DNA of 6,211 nucleotides from Gammaproteobacteria bacterium. GTDB lineage: Bacteria > Pseudomonadota > Gammaproteobacteria > Pseudomonadales > JAUIKI01. A program made the position numbers and the translations under genes. The DNA lies in the NCBI GenBank assembly GCA_030430875.1, contig JAUIKI010000092.1, forward strand, positions 1 through 6,211. Direction: 5' to 3'. A model generated the notes under the pieces. That model was not told the DNA's origin and ran no database searches. It was given only the letters and a program-made list of their open reading frames with translations. Shown piece by piece: positions 1-6,022 of this stretch (position 1 is the first letter of the stretch; every line of letters starts with the position of its first letter).

Positions 1-164
1 TTATGCTCGGCATAAAACCCTTCAGCTTGAGCTTTGCTCAAATGCAGCATTTTTGCAGCAATCACTTTCAAGCCAACCTCTTCAAAACGAGTAATAATTT
101 GACCAACAACACTTTTTGCTACCGCATCGGGTTTGATGATAGATAGAGTTTTTTCAACAGCCAT
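1..164 (-). CDS. ndk: Nucleoside diphosphate kinase, N-terminal part (runs off the left edge)
   Basis: Nucleoside diphosphate kinase moves the gamma phosphate from ATP to other (d)NDPs through a phosphohistidine and balances cytosolic NTP pools. The 54 visible residues begin MAVEKTLSIIKPDAVAK and continue through GQIITRFEEVGLKVIAAKM to GFYAEH, the classic NDK start with the KPDAV motif. The catalytic histidine lies beyond the window, so activity cannot be judged. The ATG at 164-162 is supported by GGAG at 175-172 with 7 nt spacing and by the family's usual MA-(V/I)-E start. It follows iscX after 100 nt on the same strand. The iscX-ndk order is familiar from Pseudomonas-type ISC loci. A consensus -10 in the gap suggests separate expression, with possible read-through from isc. 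Confidence 0.96.
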   Translation of the reverse strand, partial: MAVEKTLSIIKPDAVAKSVVGQIITRFEEVGLKVIAAKMLHLSKAQAEGFYAEH

Positions 165-171
165 AACAAAT

Positions 172-175
172 CTCC
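172..175 (-). promoter_or_regulatory. Shine-Dalgarno site of ndk
   Basis: GGAG stands 7 nt before the ndk ATG on the minus strand. It is one of the clearer ribosome binding sites here and fixes the ndk start at 164. Confidence 0.75.
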
Positions 176-208
176 AAAAATTTAACTACTTTTATCAAAA
201 GAGGCGTC

Positions 209-214
209 ATTATA
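209..214 (-). promoter_or_regulatory. Probable -10 box of an ndk promoter
   Basis: The minus strand reads TATAAT, a perfect sigma70 -10 hexamer, in the 100-nt iscX-ndk gap. A start about 7 nt downstream would give a leader of roughly 38 nt before the ndk ATG. No good -35 is present: the best candidate, TTTATC with a 16-nt spacer, matches TTGACA at only three positions, and there is no TG extension. The promoter call therefore rests on the -10 and its location. The leader also holds a small AT-only inverted repeat (CTTTT GAT AAAAG) of doubtful meaning. I see no terminator in this gap, so isc transcripts may read into ndk. Confidence 0.5.
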
Positions 215-264
215 CGCGGTTTTTAAGCCAGATAAACGCTAAAATCATCGTTTTTTAATTGAGG

Positions 265-465
265 TCAATCTGCTTCATCAATCCAAGCTATTTGAATAGC
301 TTCCAAGATGCGCTCTGTGGACTTTTCAGGCTCATCATCAAATTCATCCAACTCGCATACCCATCGATGTAAATCTGTAAAACGAATATATTGCGGATCA
401 ATGTCTACATATTTCTCGGCTAGTTGAATAGCAATCTCCAAACTATCCGTCCATTTTAGCGCCAT
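265..465 (-). CDS. iscX: IscX, small acidic ISC accessory protein
   Basis: IscX (YfhJ) is a small acidic protein that binds IscS, overlapping the Fdx/CyaY surface, and also binds iron. It modulates the rate of cluster assembly. The 66-residue product (MALKWTDS...) has the same length as E. coli IscX and is collinear with it: LKWTDS, DIDP, the IRFTDLH core, W(V/I)C, the acidic run DEFDDEP and the end AWIDEAD. The start is chosen at the ATG (465), not the in-frame GTG one codon earlier (468), because AGAGG at 477-473 is 7 nt from the ATG but only 4 nt from the GTG, and because of family length. It follows fdx by 18 nt as the last gene of the isc operon. Confidence 0.97.
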   Translation of the reverse strand: MALKWTDSLEIAIQLAEKYVDIDPQYIRFTDLHRWVCELDEFDDEPEKSTERILEAIQIAWIDEAD

Positions 466-472
466 CACCTCA

Positions 473-477
473 CCTCT
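473..477 (-). promoter_or_regulatory. Shine-Dalgarno site that decides the iscX start
   Basis: AGAGG lies in the 18-nt fdx-iscX gap, 7 nt before the ATG at 465. A second purine run (GAGG) directly abuts the neighbouring GTG codon and is too close to serve either start. This favours the ATG and a 66-residue protein. Confidence 0.65.
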
Positions 478-483
478 CTGAAT

Positions 484-822
484 TTATTTATTTTCAGACA
501 CCATATTAATTGTGTAACGTGGAATTTCGACCACTAAATCCACATTATCAACCACTGCTTGACAACTTAATCGTGACTCTGGCTCAAGCCCCCAGGCTTT
601 ATCTAGCATGTCTTCTTCACGCTCCTCTGGCTCAACAAGAGAATCTAGTCCATCGCGCACGACTATATGACAAGTTGTGCAAGCACAGGCCATCTCGCAG
701 GCATGCTCAATATCAATTGCATTTCGCAATGCTGCACGAATAATTGTTTCACCTGAATTTGCATCAATCACTTTGCCTTCTGGACAAAGATCTGGATGCG
801 GTAGAAAAGTAATTTTAGGCAT
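484..822 (-). CDS. fdx: ISC-type [2Fe-2S] ferredoxin
   Basis: Adrenodoxin-like ferredoxin that supplies electrons for cluster assembly on IscS/IscU in the cytosol. The product is 112 residues (E. coli Fdx 111) and collinear with the family: MPKI start, ANSGETI, the IEHACEMACACTTCH cluster loop, DMLDKAWGLEPESRLSCQ and the C-terminal DLVVEIPRYTIN. Cluster ligands are C42, C48, C51 and C87, at the same numbers as in E. coli; C46 is the conserved non-ligand cysteine. The start follows the hscA stop by 24 nt and has a weak purine-rich site (GGATGG) upstream. The next gene, iscX, is 18 nt downstream. Nothing suggests a plant-type or anaerobic-electron-transport ferredoxin instead. Confidence 0.97.
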   Translation of the reverse strand: MPKITFLPHPDLCPEGKVIDANSGETIIRAALRNAIDIEHACEMACACTTCHIVVRDGLDSLVEPEEREEDMLDKAWGLEPESRLSCQAVVDNVDLVVEIPRYTINMVSENK

Positions 823-846
823 GATTTATCCATCCACTTTCAAAGT

Positions 847-2712
847 TTACACAGTATCAATAGACCTGCCGGATAGCAACTTCCGAATTGCTAAATTCAT
901 TCTCTTAGCAGCAAATTCTTCGCTTTCTTGCGAGAGCTCCTGAATCTTATTCATAATCAATGCATCATCATGGCTACTGCATTGCAACTCACCAAGCGCA
1001 ATCATTTTTTCCTCAAGATTTCCAAGCTCATCCGCTGTTAACAAATTTTCTCCATCCTGTTTAATTGCTTGTTCTAAAGAGTCTATTAACTGCTGAGCAT
1101 CTATGCGAGCTTGTTGCAATTTTCGCGCAACAAGATCTTCCTTAGCATGCGTGTAAGATGCCTTAATCATTGAGGCCATCTCTTCGTCAGTTAACCCATA
1201 AGATGGTTTCATTACAATTTGATTTTTCACACCGGAGGTTAACTCTTTTGCAGACACGGTCAAAAGGCCATCTGCATCAACTTGAAATGTAACCTCAATT
1301 CGAGCAGCACCTGCAACCATTGGTGGAATACCGCGTAATTCAAATTTTGCCAAGGCACGACAATCGTCAACCAATTCTCTTTCACCTTGAACAACACTCA
1401 ACGCAATCGCTACCTGGCCATCTTTAGATGTTGTAAATGTTTTAGACCTCATTGCAGGAATTGTCGAGTTACGCGGAATGATTTTTTCAACCAAACCTCC
1501 AGCAATTTCAATTCCCAATGATAATGGCAACACATCTAGCAACAACATTTCATTACCTGCTTGATTACCTGACAGTATATCAGCTTGAATTGCTGCACCT
1601 TGCGCAACAACCTGATCAGGATCCAAATCAATCATAGGGGGTTTATGAAAAAATGTCTCCACTGAAGAACGGACTGCCGGAATTCGAGTTGAACCGCCCA
1701 CTAAAATAATATGATCAATATCTACAACATCTAGTTCGGCATCGGTTAATGCTTGATGACAAATAGTTAATGTGGTTTTTAGATAGTCTGCAATTAATTG
1801 CTCAAATATCTCTCGGGTCAACGTTGCCTTTAGTTGAACTCCTTCAATATCATAAGCAAGTATTGCGCTGTCTTTCTGTGTCAGTAACTCTTTTGCATCA
1901 CTAGCAATTTGTTTAATCTTTTTTAAATTATCAGCATCCAACCGATCAAAACCAGTTTGGTCAATAAACCACTCAACAATGCGATGATCAAAATCATCAC
2001 CACCTAATGCTGTATCTCCAGCAGTCGCTAAAACATGGAAGACCTCCTGCTTAAGCTGCAAAACTGAAACGTCAAATGTTCCACCACCCAAATCATAGAC
2101 AACAATAGTACTTGTTTCATCGCGATCTAATCCATAAGCAATGGCAGCTGCAGTAGGCTCATTCAACAATCTTAAAACACTTAACCCTGCAAGATTCGCT
2201 GCATCCTTTGTGGCTTGACGTTGTGCATCATCAAAATATGCTGGAACGGTTATTACCACTTTTTCTAATGGTTCACCAAAAAAAACTTCAGCACGATGCG
2301 CTAGTACTTTTAAAATTTCAGCTGAAACCTGCACTGGACTTTTCGGTCCTTGGGATGTTTCAAGATAAACCATTCCTTGCTGACTTTTTTGATCTATTTT
2401 ATAAGGAATCAAGCTTGCAATCTGTGCAACATCTTCAATGCCACGGCCCATTAGTCGCTTTACCGATGTAATTACATGTTCAGGTTCAGTTACAATGAAT
2501 TTTTTTGCGGCTTCACCGACAACAGGATCACCCGATTTTGGATAATAAACGACTGAAGGCAAAATCGAGTTATCGTCTTCATTCGACAAAATTAACGGTT
2601 TATCATCAACAACCGCAATCAAAGAATTTGTTGTACCCAGATCAATTCCTGCAACATTTTTTTTTCTAGGCTGAATTATTGAATTAGGCTCAGAGATAGA
2701 TAATAACGTCAT
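847..2712 (-). CDS. hscA: HscA, specialised Hsp70 chaperone for Fe-S cluster transfer
   Basis: HscA (Hsc66) binds the LPPVK motif of IscU and, with ATP hydrolysis stimulated by HscB, promotes cluster release to acceptors. The product has 621 residues (E. coli 616). The N-terminal ATPase domain shows AGIDLGTTNS at 21-30, SVKRLMGR at 83-90, VITVPAYFDDAQRQATKDAA at about 153-172, LLNEPTAAAIAYGLD at about 182-196, the phosphate loop VYDLGGGTFDVS at 205-216 and VGGSTRIP at 338-345. The substrate-binding domain follows (LLLDVLPLSLGIE from 390; VIPRN-like and TFTTSKDGQ segments; VDADGLLTVSA near 478-488), then the helical lid with KPSYGLTDEE at 502-511. The short N-terminal leader MTLLSISEPN before the ATPase domain is typical of HscA and separates it from DnaK. 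The ATG lies 2 nt after the hscB stop without a visible Shine-Dalgarno, which suggests translational coupling. Confidence 0.98.
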   Translation of the reverse strand: MTLLSISEPNSIIQPRKKNVAGIDLGTTNSLIAVVDDKPLILSNEDDNSILPSVVYYPKSGDPVVGEAAKKFIVTEPEHVITSVKRLMGRGIEDVAQIASLIPYKIDQKSQQGMVYLETSQGPKSPVQVSAEILKVLAHRAEVFFGEPLEKVVITVPAYFDDAQRQATKDAANLAGLSVLRLLNEPTAAAIAYGLDRDETSTIVVYDLGGGTFDVSVLQLKQEVFHVLATAGDTALGGDDFDHRIVEWFIDQTGFDRLDADNLKKIKQIASDAKELLTQKDSAILAYDIEGVQLKATLTREIFEQLIADYLKTTLTICHQALTDAELDVVDIDHIILVGGSTRIPAVRSSVETFFHKPPMIDLDPDQVVAQGAAIQADILSGNQAGNEMLLLDVLPLSLGIEIAGGLVEKIIPRNSTIPAMRSKTFTTSKDGQVAIALSVVQGERELVDDCRALAKFELRGIPPMVAGAARIEVTFQVDADGLLTVSAKELTSGVKNQIVMKPSYGLTDEEMASMIKASYTHAKEDLVARKLQQARIDAQQLIDSLEQAIKQDGENLLTADELGNLEEKMIALGELQCSSHDDALIMNKIQELSQESEEFAAKRMNLAIRKLLSGRSIDTV

Positions 2713-2714
2713 AT

Positions 2715-3248
2715 TTAATCACACAATGCATAGTTTTTTTGTTTAACTAATGAAATCAGCTTGTCAATAAATTGCATCTTTTCAAACTGTTTTTTAGCTC
2801 CTAGAAAATTACTGTTTTGGTAACATTCAATAAACTCATTCGCTAACTGAGAAAACTGCTGTTGCAAATCTGCGTCTATTGCAACCAACTCGGCAGATTG
2901 ACTCACTGCATTAGACAACATGGCTAATCTTTCATGCAAATCCATTTGTTGCATCAAAAACTCTGGCGCCATGTGTCCAACATTTTCTTCAGACAAATCA
3001 ATCTGCTGCAACTCAAGCAGATATTTCGCGCGTTTTATTGGTGATTTTAATACAGTATAAGCTTCATTGATCAGCGCAGTATAATGCAACGCTATTCTTT
3101 TTTCTTGCTCTGTTGAATCAAGAAAACGATCAGGATGAAAATTTGACTGAAGCTTATGATAACGCTCTTTCAAACACTCATCATCAACAGCATATTGAAT
3201 AGGCAAATCAAATAATTCAAAATAATTTGGCAAAAGAGTATTAGGCAT
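2715..3248 (-). CDS. hscB: HscB, J-domain co-chaperone for IscU
   Basis: HscB (Hsc20) delivers IscU to HscA and stimulates its ATPase. The product has 177 residues (E. coli 171). The J-domain occupies about 8-78: NYFELFDLP at 8-16, LKERYHKLQSNFHPDRF with the essential HPD at 38-40, ALINEAYTVLKSPIKRAKYLL at 58-78. The C-terminal three-helix bundle that binds IscU follows, with EFLMQQMDLHE at about 96-106 and KMQFIDKL at about 157-164, matching the hydrophobic IscU-contact patches of the E. coli protein. The ATG at 3248 is the only reasonable start: no in-frame ATG lies upstream, and the family normally starts just before the YF-x-LF motif. No Shine-Dalgarno is visible. The 59-nt gap after iscA is the largest inside the operon; the gap to hscA is only 2 nt. 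Confidence 0.97.
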   Translation of the reverse strand: MPNTLLPNYFELFDLPIQYAVDDECLKERYHKLQSNFHPDRFLDSTEQEKRIALHYTALINEAYTVLKSPIKRAKYLLELQQIDLSEENVGHMAPEFLMQQMDLHERLAMLSNAVSQSAELVAIDADLQQQFSQLANEFIECYQNSNFLGAKKQFEKMQFIDKLISLVKQKNYALCD

Positions 3249-3307
3249 GGATCGTGAGTCATTTAGAAAAAATTGGGGAATTCAAAGCAACACATAGCTT
3301 AACAAAA

Positions 3308-3631
3308 TTACACGGTAAAACTCTCTCCACAACCACATTCGTCTTTCACATTAGGGTTATTGAATCGAAATCCTTCATTGACTCCTTCTTTGACATAATC
3401 AAGTTCTGTGCCATCAATGTAGACCAGGCTTTTTGGATCGACAATCACTTTGACATTTGCCTGCTCGAACACTTGATCATCTTGACTAATTTCATCAACA
3501 AATTCCAAGACATAGGCAAAACCTGAACACCCACTGTTTCGAATTCCTAAGCGGATACCTACTCCATGCCCTCTTTGCTGCAACTGCTTGGCAATATTTT
3601 CAGCTGCAGTATCTGTGATTTGAATACTCAT
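3308..3631 (-). CDS. iscA: IscA, A-type Fe-S carrier
   Basis: IscA binds iron or an Fe-S cluster and hands it to apoproteins, notably [4Fe-4S] targets. The 107 residues match E. coli IscA in length and pattern: MSIQIT start, GIRLGIRNSGCSGFAYVLEF at about 25-44, VDPKSLVYIDGTELDYV at about 64-80, and the C-terminal GFRFNNPNVKDECGCGESF. The three ligand cysteines are C35, C99 and C101. The absence of extra insertions and the start favour IscA over ErpA or SufA, and the operon position confirms it. The ATG overlaps the iscU stop by 4 nt (ATGA), and no Shine-Dalgarno is visible in the preceding 25 nt, so translation probably depends on ribosomes finishing iscU. Confidence 0.98.
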   Translation of the reverse strand: MSIQITDTAAENIAKQLQQRGHGVGIRLGIRNSGCSGFAYVLEFVDEISQDDQVFEQANVKVIVDPKSLVYIDGTELDYVKEGVNEGFRFNNPNVKDECGCGESFTV

Positions 3632-4068
3632 CCGACAATTGCAGTTTTAGAGTTAGTTGCAGAACTTTCATCCAAGGTTTGAGATTGATTTTGCTGCTTA
3701 GTTTTATAATCACTTACTGCGGCCTTAATTGCATCTTCAGCCAATACTGAACAATGAATTTTTACTGGCGGCAATGCTAACTCTTCGGCAATTTCAGTAT
3801 TTTTGATTTGTCCTGCTTCATCCAATGTTTTTCCCTTAACCCACTCTGTCAACAAAGAACTTGAAGCAATGGCTGACCCACAGCCGTAAGTTTTAAAACA
3901 AGCATCTTCAATCAAACCATCATCATTCACTTGAATTTGCAATCGCATGACATCACCACAAGCAGGAGCACCAACAAGGCCTGTTCCCACATTAGATTTT
4001 GATTTATCTAACACACCAACATTTCGCGGATTTTTGTAATGATCTAAAACTTTTTCACTATATGACAT
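3628..4068 (-). CDS. iscU: IscU, Fe-S assembly scaffold, with a C-terminal extension
   Basis: IscU is the scaffold on which clusters are built with sulfur from IscS. It then passes them on with HscA/HscB. The core (1-128) aligns without gaps to E. coli IscU: MSYSEKVLDHYKNPRNVG, VGAPACGDVM, FKTYGCGSAIASSSL, EWVKGK and LPPVKIHCS. Key residues are present: C37, D39, C63, K103, H105, C106; the HscA motif LPPVK is 99-103. C57 is an extra cysteine where E. coli has arginine. Family members usually end near 128; this one runs to 146 with a polar tail (129-146) ending TAIVG and stopping in the ATGA shared with iscA. The start is at 4068, since GGGAG at 4079-4075 lies 6 nt upstream and the family begins M(A/S)YSEKV. 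An upstream in-frame ATG at 4104 would overlap the iscS end and add 12 unrelated residues. Confidence 0.98.
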   Translation of the reverse strand: MSYSEKVLDHYKNPRNVGVLDKSKSNVGTGLVGAPACGDVMRLQIQVNDDGLIEDACFKTYGCGSAIASSSLLTEWVKGKTLDEAGQIKNTEIAEELALPPVKIHCSVLAEDAIKAAVSDYKTKQQNQSQTLDESSATNSKTAIVG

Positions 4069-4074
4069 GACTTT

Positions 4075-4079
4075 CTCCC
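4075..4079 (-). promoter_or_regulatory. Shine-Dalgarno site that decides the iscU start
   Basis: GGGAG in the 20-nt iscS-iscU gap, 6 nt before the ATG at 4068. It is the strongest ribosome site in the operon, fitting the need for abundant scaffold, and it rules out the longer start at 4104. Confidence 0.8.
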
Positions 4080-4088
4080 AATAATAAA

Positions 4089-5303
4089 TTAATGTGCTGC
4101 CCATTCAACTTTGCTTAAATCAATCCCATCATTATGCATTTCCCACAATGGTGATAATTCACGTAATTTCTCAACCGACTCACGCACTTTTTGTATAGTG
4201 AAATCTATGTCTTCTTCTGTCGTAAACCGACCAATTGAAAATCGAATTGAGCTATGAGCAAGTTCATCATTTCGTCCTAATGCTCTCAATACATAGGATG
4301 GCTCTAAACTTGCGGATGTACAGGCCGAACCCGATGAAAGTGCAACATCACCCAATGACATCATTAACGATTCGCCTTCAACAAAATTAAAACTAACATT
4401 CAAAATGCCTGAAACACGTCGCTCAACGCTACCGTTGAGATAAATTTCTTTCATATCATTCATTCCATCCCAAAGCTTTTGTCGTAGCACTGCGATACGA
4501 CCAGCTTCTTGCGTCATTTCATCTTTGGCAATGCGAAACGCTTCGCCCATTCCAACAATTTGGTGAGTTGCTAATGTGCCTGATCGCATACCGCGCTCCT
4601 GACCACCACCGTGTATTTGCGCCTCAATGCGAATTCGTGGTCTGCGCCTGACAAACAAAGCACCAATCCCTTTGGGTCCATAAATTTTATGTCCGGAAAA
4701 TGACATTAAATCCACTTGCATGGTTTGCAAATCAATGGGAATTTTACCAGCACTTTGCGCTGCATCCACATGAAAAATCACACCTTTTGATCGAGTAATT
4801 TCGGAAATAGCTTGAATATCATTAATTACACCAATTTCATTGTTTACATGCATAAAAGAGGCAATAATAGTGTCTTCACGAATTGCTTCAAGCACTTGTT
4901 GAGGCGAAATGATACCATCTGCATTAGGTGTTAAATATGTCACCTCAAAGCCTTCTCTCTCCAGTTGACGACAGGTATCCAGCACACATTTATGTTCGAT
5001 TTTTGATGTAATGATATGCTTACCACGCTTTTGATAAAAATGTGCAGCACCCTTGAGAGCCAAATTATTAGACTCAGTAGCGCCCGATGTCCAAACAATT
5101 TCTCGCGGGTCACAACTAATCAAATCGGCCACTTGTTTTCTTGCTGTTTCAACAACTTCTTCAGCTTGCCAACCAAATTGATGTGAACGTGATGCTGTGT
5201 TGCCAAACTTACCGTCTAGCGTCAAACATCCCAGCATTTTTTCAGCAACACGACGATCAACAGGGGTTGTTGCAGCATAATCAAGATATATTGGTAATTT
5301 CAT
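4089..5303 (-). CDS. iscS: IscS, cysteine desulfurase (PLP-dependent)
   Basis: IscS converts L-cysteine to alanine and a protein-bound persulfide, supplying sulfur to IscU and usually also to tRNA thiolation and cofactor pathways. The 404-residue product equals E. coli IscS in length and in residue numbering. Seen directly: MKLPIYLDYAATTPVD start, TSGATESNN at 72-80, H104 in KIEHK, D180 and Q183 in HVDAAQSAG (PLP contacts), the Schiff-base lysine K206 in SFSGHKIYGPKG, and catalytic C328 in SSGSACTSASLEPSYVLRALG, the long mobile loop of group I desulfurases. The C-terminal region with SPLWEM and the final VEWAAH corresponds to the IscU-binding end. The ATG at 5303 has GGAGAG 9 nt upstream. The gap from iscR is 38 nt and the gap to iscU is 20 nt. 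Confidence 0.98.
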   Translation of the reverse strand: MKLPIYLDYAATTPVDRRVAEKMLGCLTLDGKFGNTASRSHQFGWQAEEVVETARKQVADLISCDPREIVWTSGATESNNLALKGAAHFYQKRGKHIITSKIEHKCVLDTCRQLEREGFEVTYLTPNADGIISPQQVLEAIREDTIIASFMHVNNEIGVINDIQAISEITRSKGVIFHVDAAQSAGKIPIDLQTMQVDLMSFSGHKIYGPKGIGALFVRRRPRIRIEAQIHGGGQERGMRSGTLATHQIVGMGEAFRIAKDEMTQEAGRIAVLRQKLWDGMNDMKEIYLNGSVERRVSGILNVSFNFVEGESLMMSLGDVALSSGSACTSASLEPSYVLRALGRNDELAHSSIRFSIGRFTTEEDIDFTIQKVRESVEKLRELSPLWEMHNDGIDLSKVEWAAH

Positions 5304-5312
5304 TTATTTAAA

Positions 5313-5318
5313 CTCTCC
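5313..5318 (-). promoter_or_regulatory. Shine-Dalgarno site of iscS
   Basis: GGAGAG in the 38-nt iscR-iscS gap, 9 nt before the iscS ATG. Together with the conserved MKLPIYLDYAATTP start it fixes the N-terminus. Confidence 0.7.
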
Positions 5319-5341
5319 AAGCCAAACTTTGTTCTTTCAAA

Positions 5342-5875
5342 TTAAAAGCGTGATGACACAATTTGCTTTGTTAGGTTATTAACTAAATTTTCAGATGATG
5401 ATTTCGATTCCAGTGATGTCACATTCAATAAATTGTCGGTTAACTTGGTCTGTTGCTTGGCAATATCTTGCACTTCTTTTCGAGCAACCAAATCAGCAAG
5501 ACTAATTCCACTTAAAAACTGATGGATCTGTTTGCTCAAATCCGACCATAAATGATGCGTCAAACACACGTCACCATGATGACAATCTGCCATGCCACCA
5601 CATCGAGTTGCATCAACTGTCTCATTGACAGAATCAATCACTTGAGCAATGGATATGTCTGCTCCAGCTTGCTTCAGCTGATAGCCTCCTCCCGGCCCTC
5701 GCGTACTTTTCACCAAATCACTACGACGCAGCTTTGAAAACAATTGTTCTAAATATGACAAAGAAATAGATTGGCGTTCAGCAATATCAGCCAAGCTTAC
5801 CGCTTGGTTTTCACTGTGTATTGCCAAATCCAACATCGCTGTGACTGCATATCGCCCTTTCGTTGTTAAGCGCAT
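5342..5875 (-). CDS. iscR: IscR, [2Fe-2S] Rrf2-family regulator of the isc operon
   Basis: IscR with a [2Fe-2S] cluster represses isc transcription at type 1 sites; the apo form still acts at type 2 sites. The product has 177 residues (E. coli 162). The winged helix-turn-helix covers about 1-65: MRLTTKGRYAVTAMLDLA, SLADIAERQSISLSYLEQLFSKLR, then RGPGGGY at 59-65. E43, which controls site selectivity in E. coli, is kept. The ligands C92, C98, C104 and H107 (ATRCGGMADCHHGDVCLTHHLW) are at the E. coli positions. The tail after about 140 is polar, poorly conserved and some 15 residues longer. The start at 5875 (AAAGG at 5887-5883, 7 nt spacing) is chosen; a longer reading from 5938 would translate the promoter. 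It is the first gene of the operon. Confidence 0.97.
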   Translation of the reverse strand: MRLTTKGRYAVTAMLDLAIHSENQAVSLADIAERQSISLSYLEQLFSKLRRSDLVKSTRGPGGGYQLKQAGADISIAQVIDSVNETVDATRCGGMADCHHGDVCLTHHLWSDLSKQIHQFLSGISLADLVARKEVQDIAKQQTKLTDNLLNVTSLESKSSSENLVNNLTKQIVSSRF

Positions 5876-5909
5876 TTTTTGACCTTTAAAATTAACGTTC
5901 CTAATAAGA

Positions 5910-5938
5910 ATTATGCAATACCCAAGCATTTTAGTCAA
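5910..5938 (-). promoter_or_regulatory. Sigma70-type promoter of the isc operon
   Basis: On the minus strand TTGACT (5938-5933) and CATAAT (5915-5910) are separated by 17 nt; each differs from consensus at one position. Transcription is expected to start near 5904-5902, giving a leader of about 28 nt before the iscR ATG. It lies downstream of the terminator of the preceding gene, and no other promoter of this quality lies between iscR and iscX. Confidence 0.85.
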
Positions 5939-5942
5939 GTTT
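5918..5942 (-). promoter_or_regulatory. IscR type 1 operator overlapping the -35 box
   Basis: A 25-bp stretch matches 21 of 25 positions of the E. coli type 1 IscR consensus (ATASYYGACTRWWWYAGTCRRSTAT). The left half contains CTTGACTA intact and the right half ends GGGTAT. The mismatches are position 2 and three positions in the right-hand AGTC block. It covers the -35 and most of the spacer, so bound holo-IscR would block RNA polymerase. This supports negative autoregulation by cluster supply, as in E. coli. The match was counted by hand; binding itself is inferred. Confidence 0.75.
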
Positions 5943-5959
5943 ATAAGGGTAAATACCGC

Positions 5960-5973
5960 TATCTTTTAAGATA
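5960..5973. repeat. 14-bp palindrome upstream of the isc promoter
   Basis: TATCTTTTAAGATA: two perfect 6-bp arms around a 2-nt centre. Its middle lies about 63 bp upstream of the predicted isc start site, a position where an activator could bind. I do not recognise the motif. In such AT-rich DNA a palindrome of this size can arise by chance. Confidence 0.35.
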
Positions 5974-6001
5974 TTGATTTTCTGAATAAATCAGGACAAG
6001 C

Positions 6002-6022
6002 TGTGGAAAACCACCCTCCACA
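6002..6022. repeat. Small inverted repeat just past the terminator
   Basis: TGTGGA (6002-6007) and TCCACA (6017-6022) form 6-bp arms around a 9-nt loop. On the minus strand it begins within the U-tract of the preceding terminator, so it may act as a back-up hairpin. The right arm shares one base with the T-run. Confidence 0.35.

Noticed and set aside
510..943. Plus-strand open frames opposite fdx and the hscA end
   Set aside because: They are antisense shadows of conserved minus-strand genes, with no ribosome site or recognisable domain.
2208..2471. Plus-strand open frame opposite the HscA ATPase domain
   Set aside because: Shadow of a highly conserved coding region; no support for its own expression.
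3254..3526. Plus-strand 90-codon open frame opposite iscA and the iscA-hscB gap
   Set aside because: Mostly antisense to iscA, no family resemblance, and no promoter or ribosome site seen.
4069..4104. A longer iscU start at 4104 adding 12 residues
   Set aside because: The added residues do not resemble IscU, overlap the iscS 3' end, and the strong GGGAG points to the ATG at 4068.
5876..5938. A longer iscR reading frame starting at 5938
   Set aside because: It would translate the -10, the predicted start site and the leader. The family begins MRLT at 5875, where a ribosome site is present.
5938..5962. A second type 1 IscR site (starting ATAGCGGTAT on the minus strand)
   Set aside because: Only about 14 of 25 consensus positions match and neither GACT nor AGTC core is present. 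The 5' half alone resembles a half-site.
6002..6010. TGTGGAAAA as a DnaA box or an IscR type 2 half-site
   Set aside because: It is one mismatch from a DnaA box but stands alone with no cluster of boxes, and no second half-site lies at the proper distance for type 2 IscR binding.
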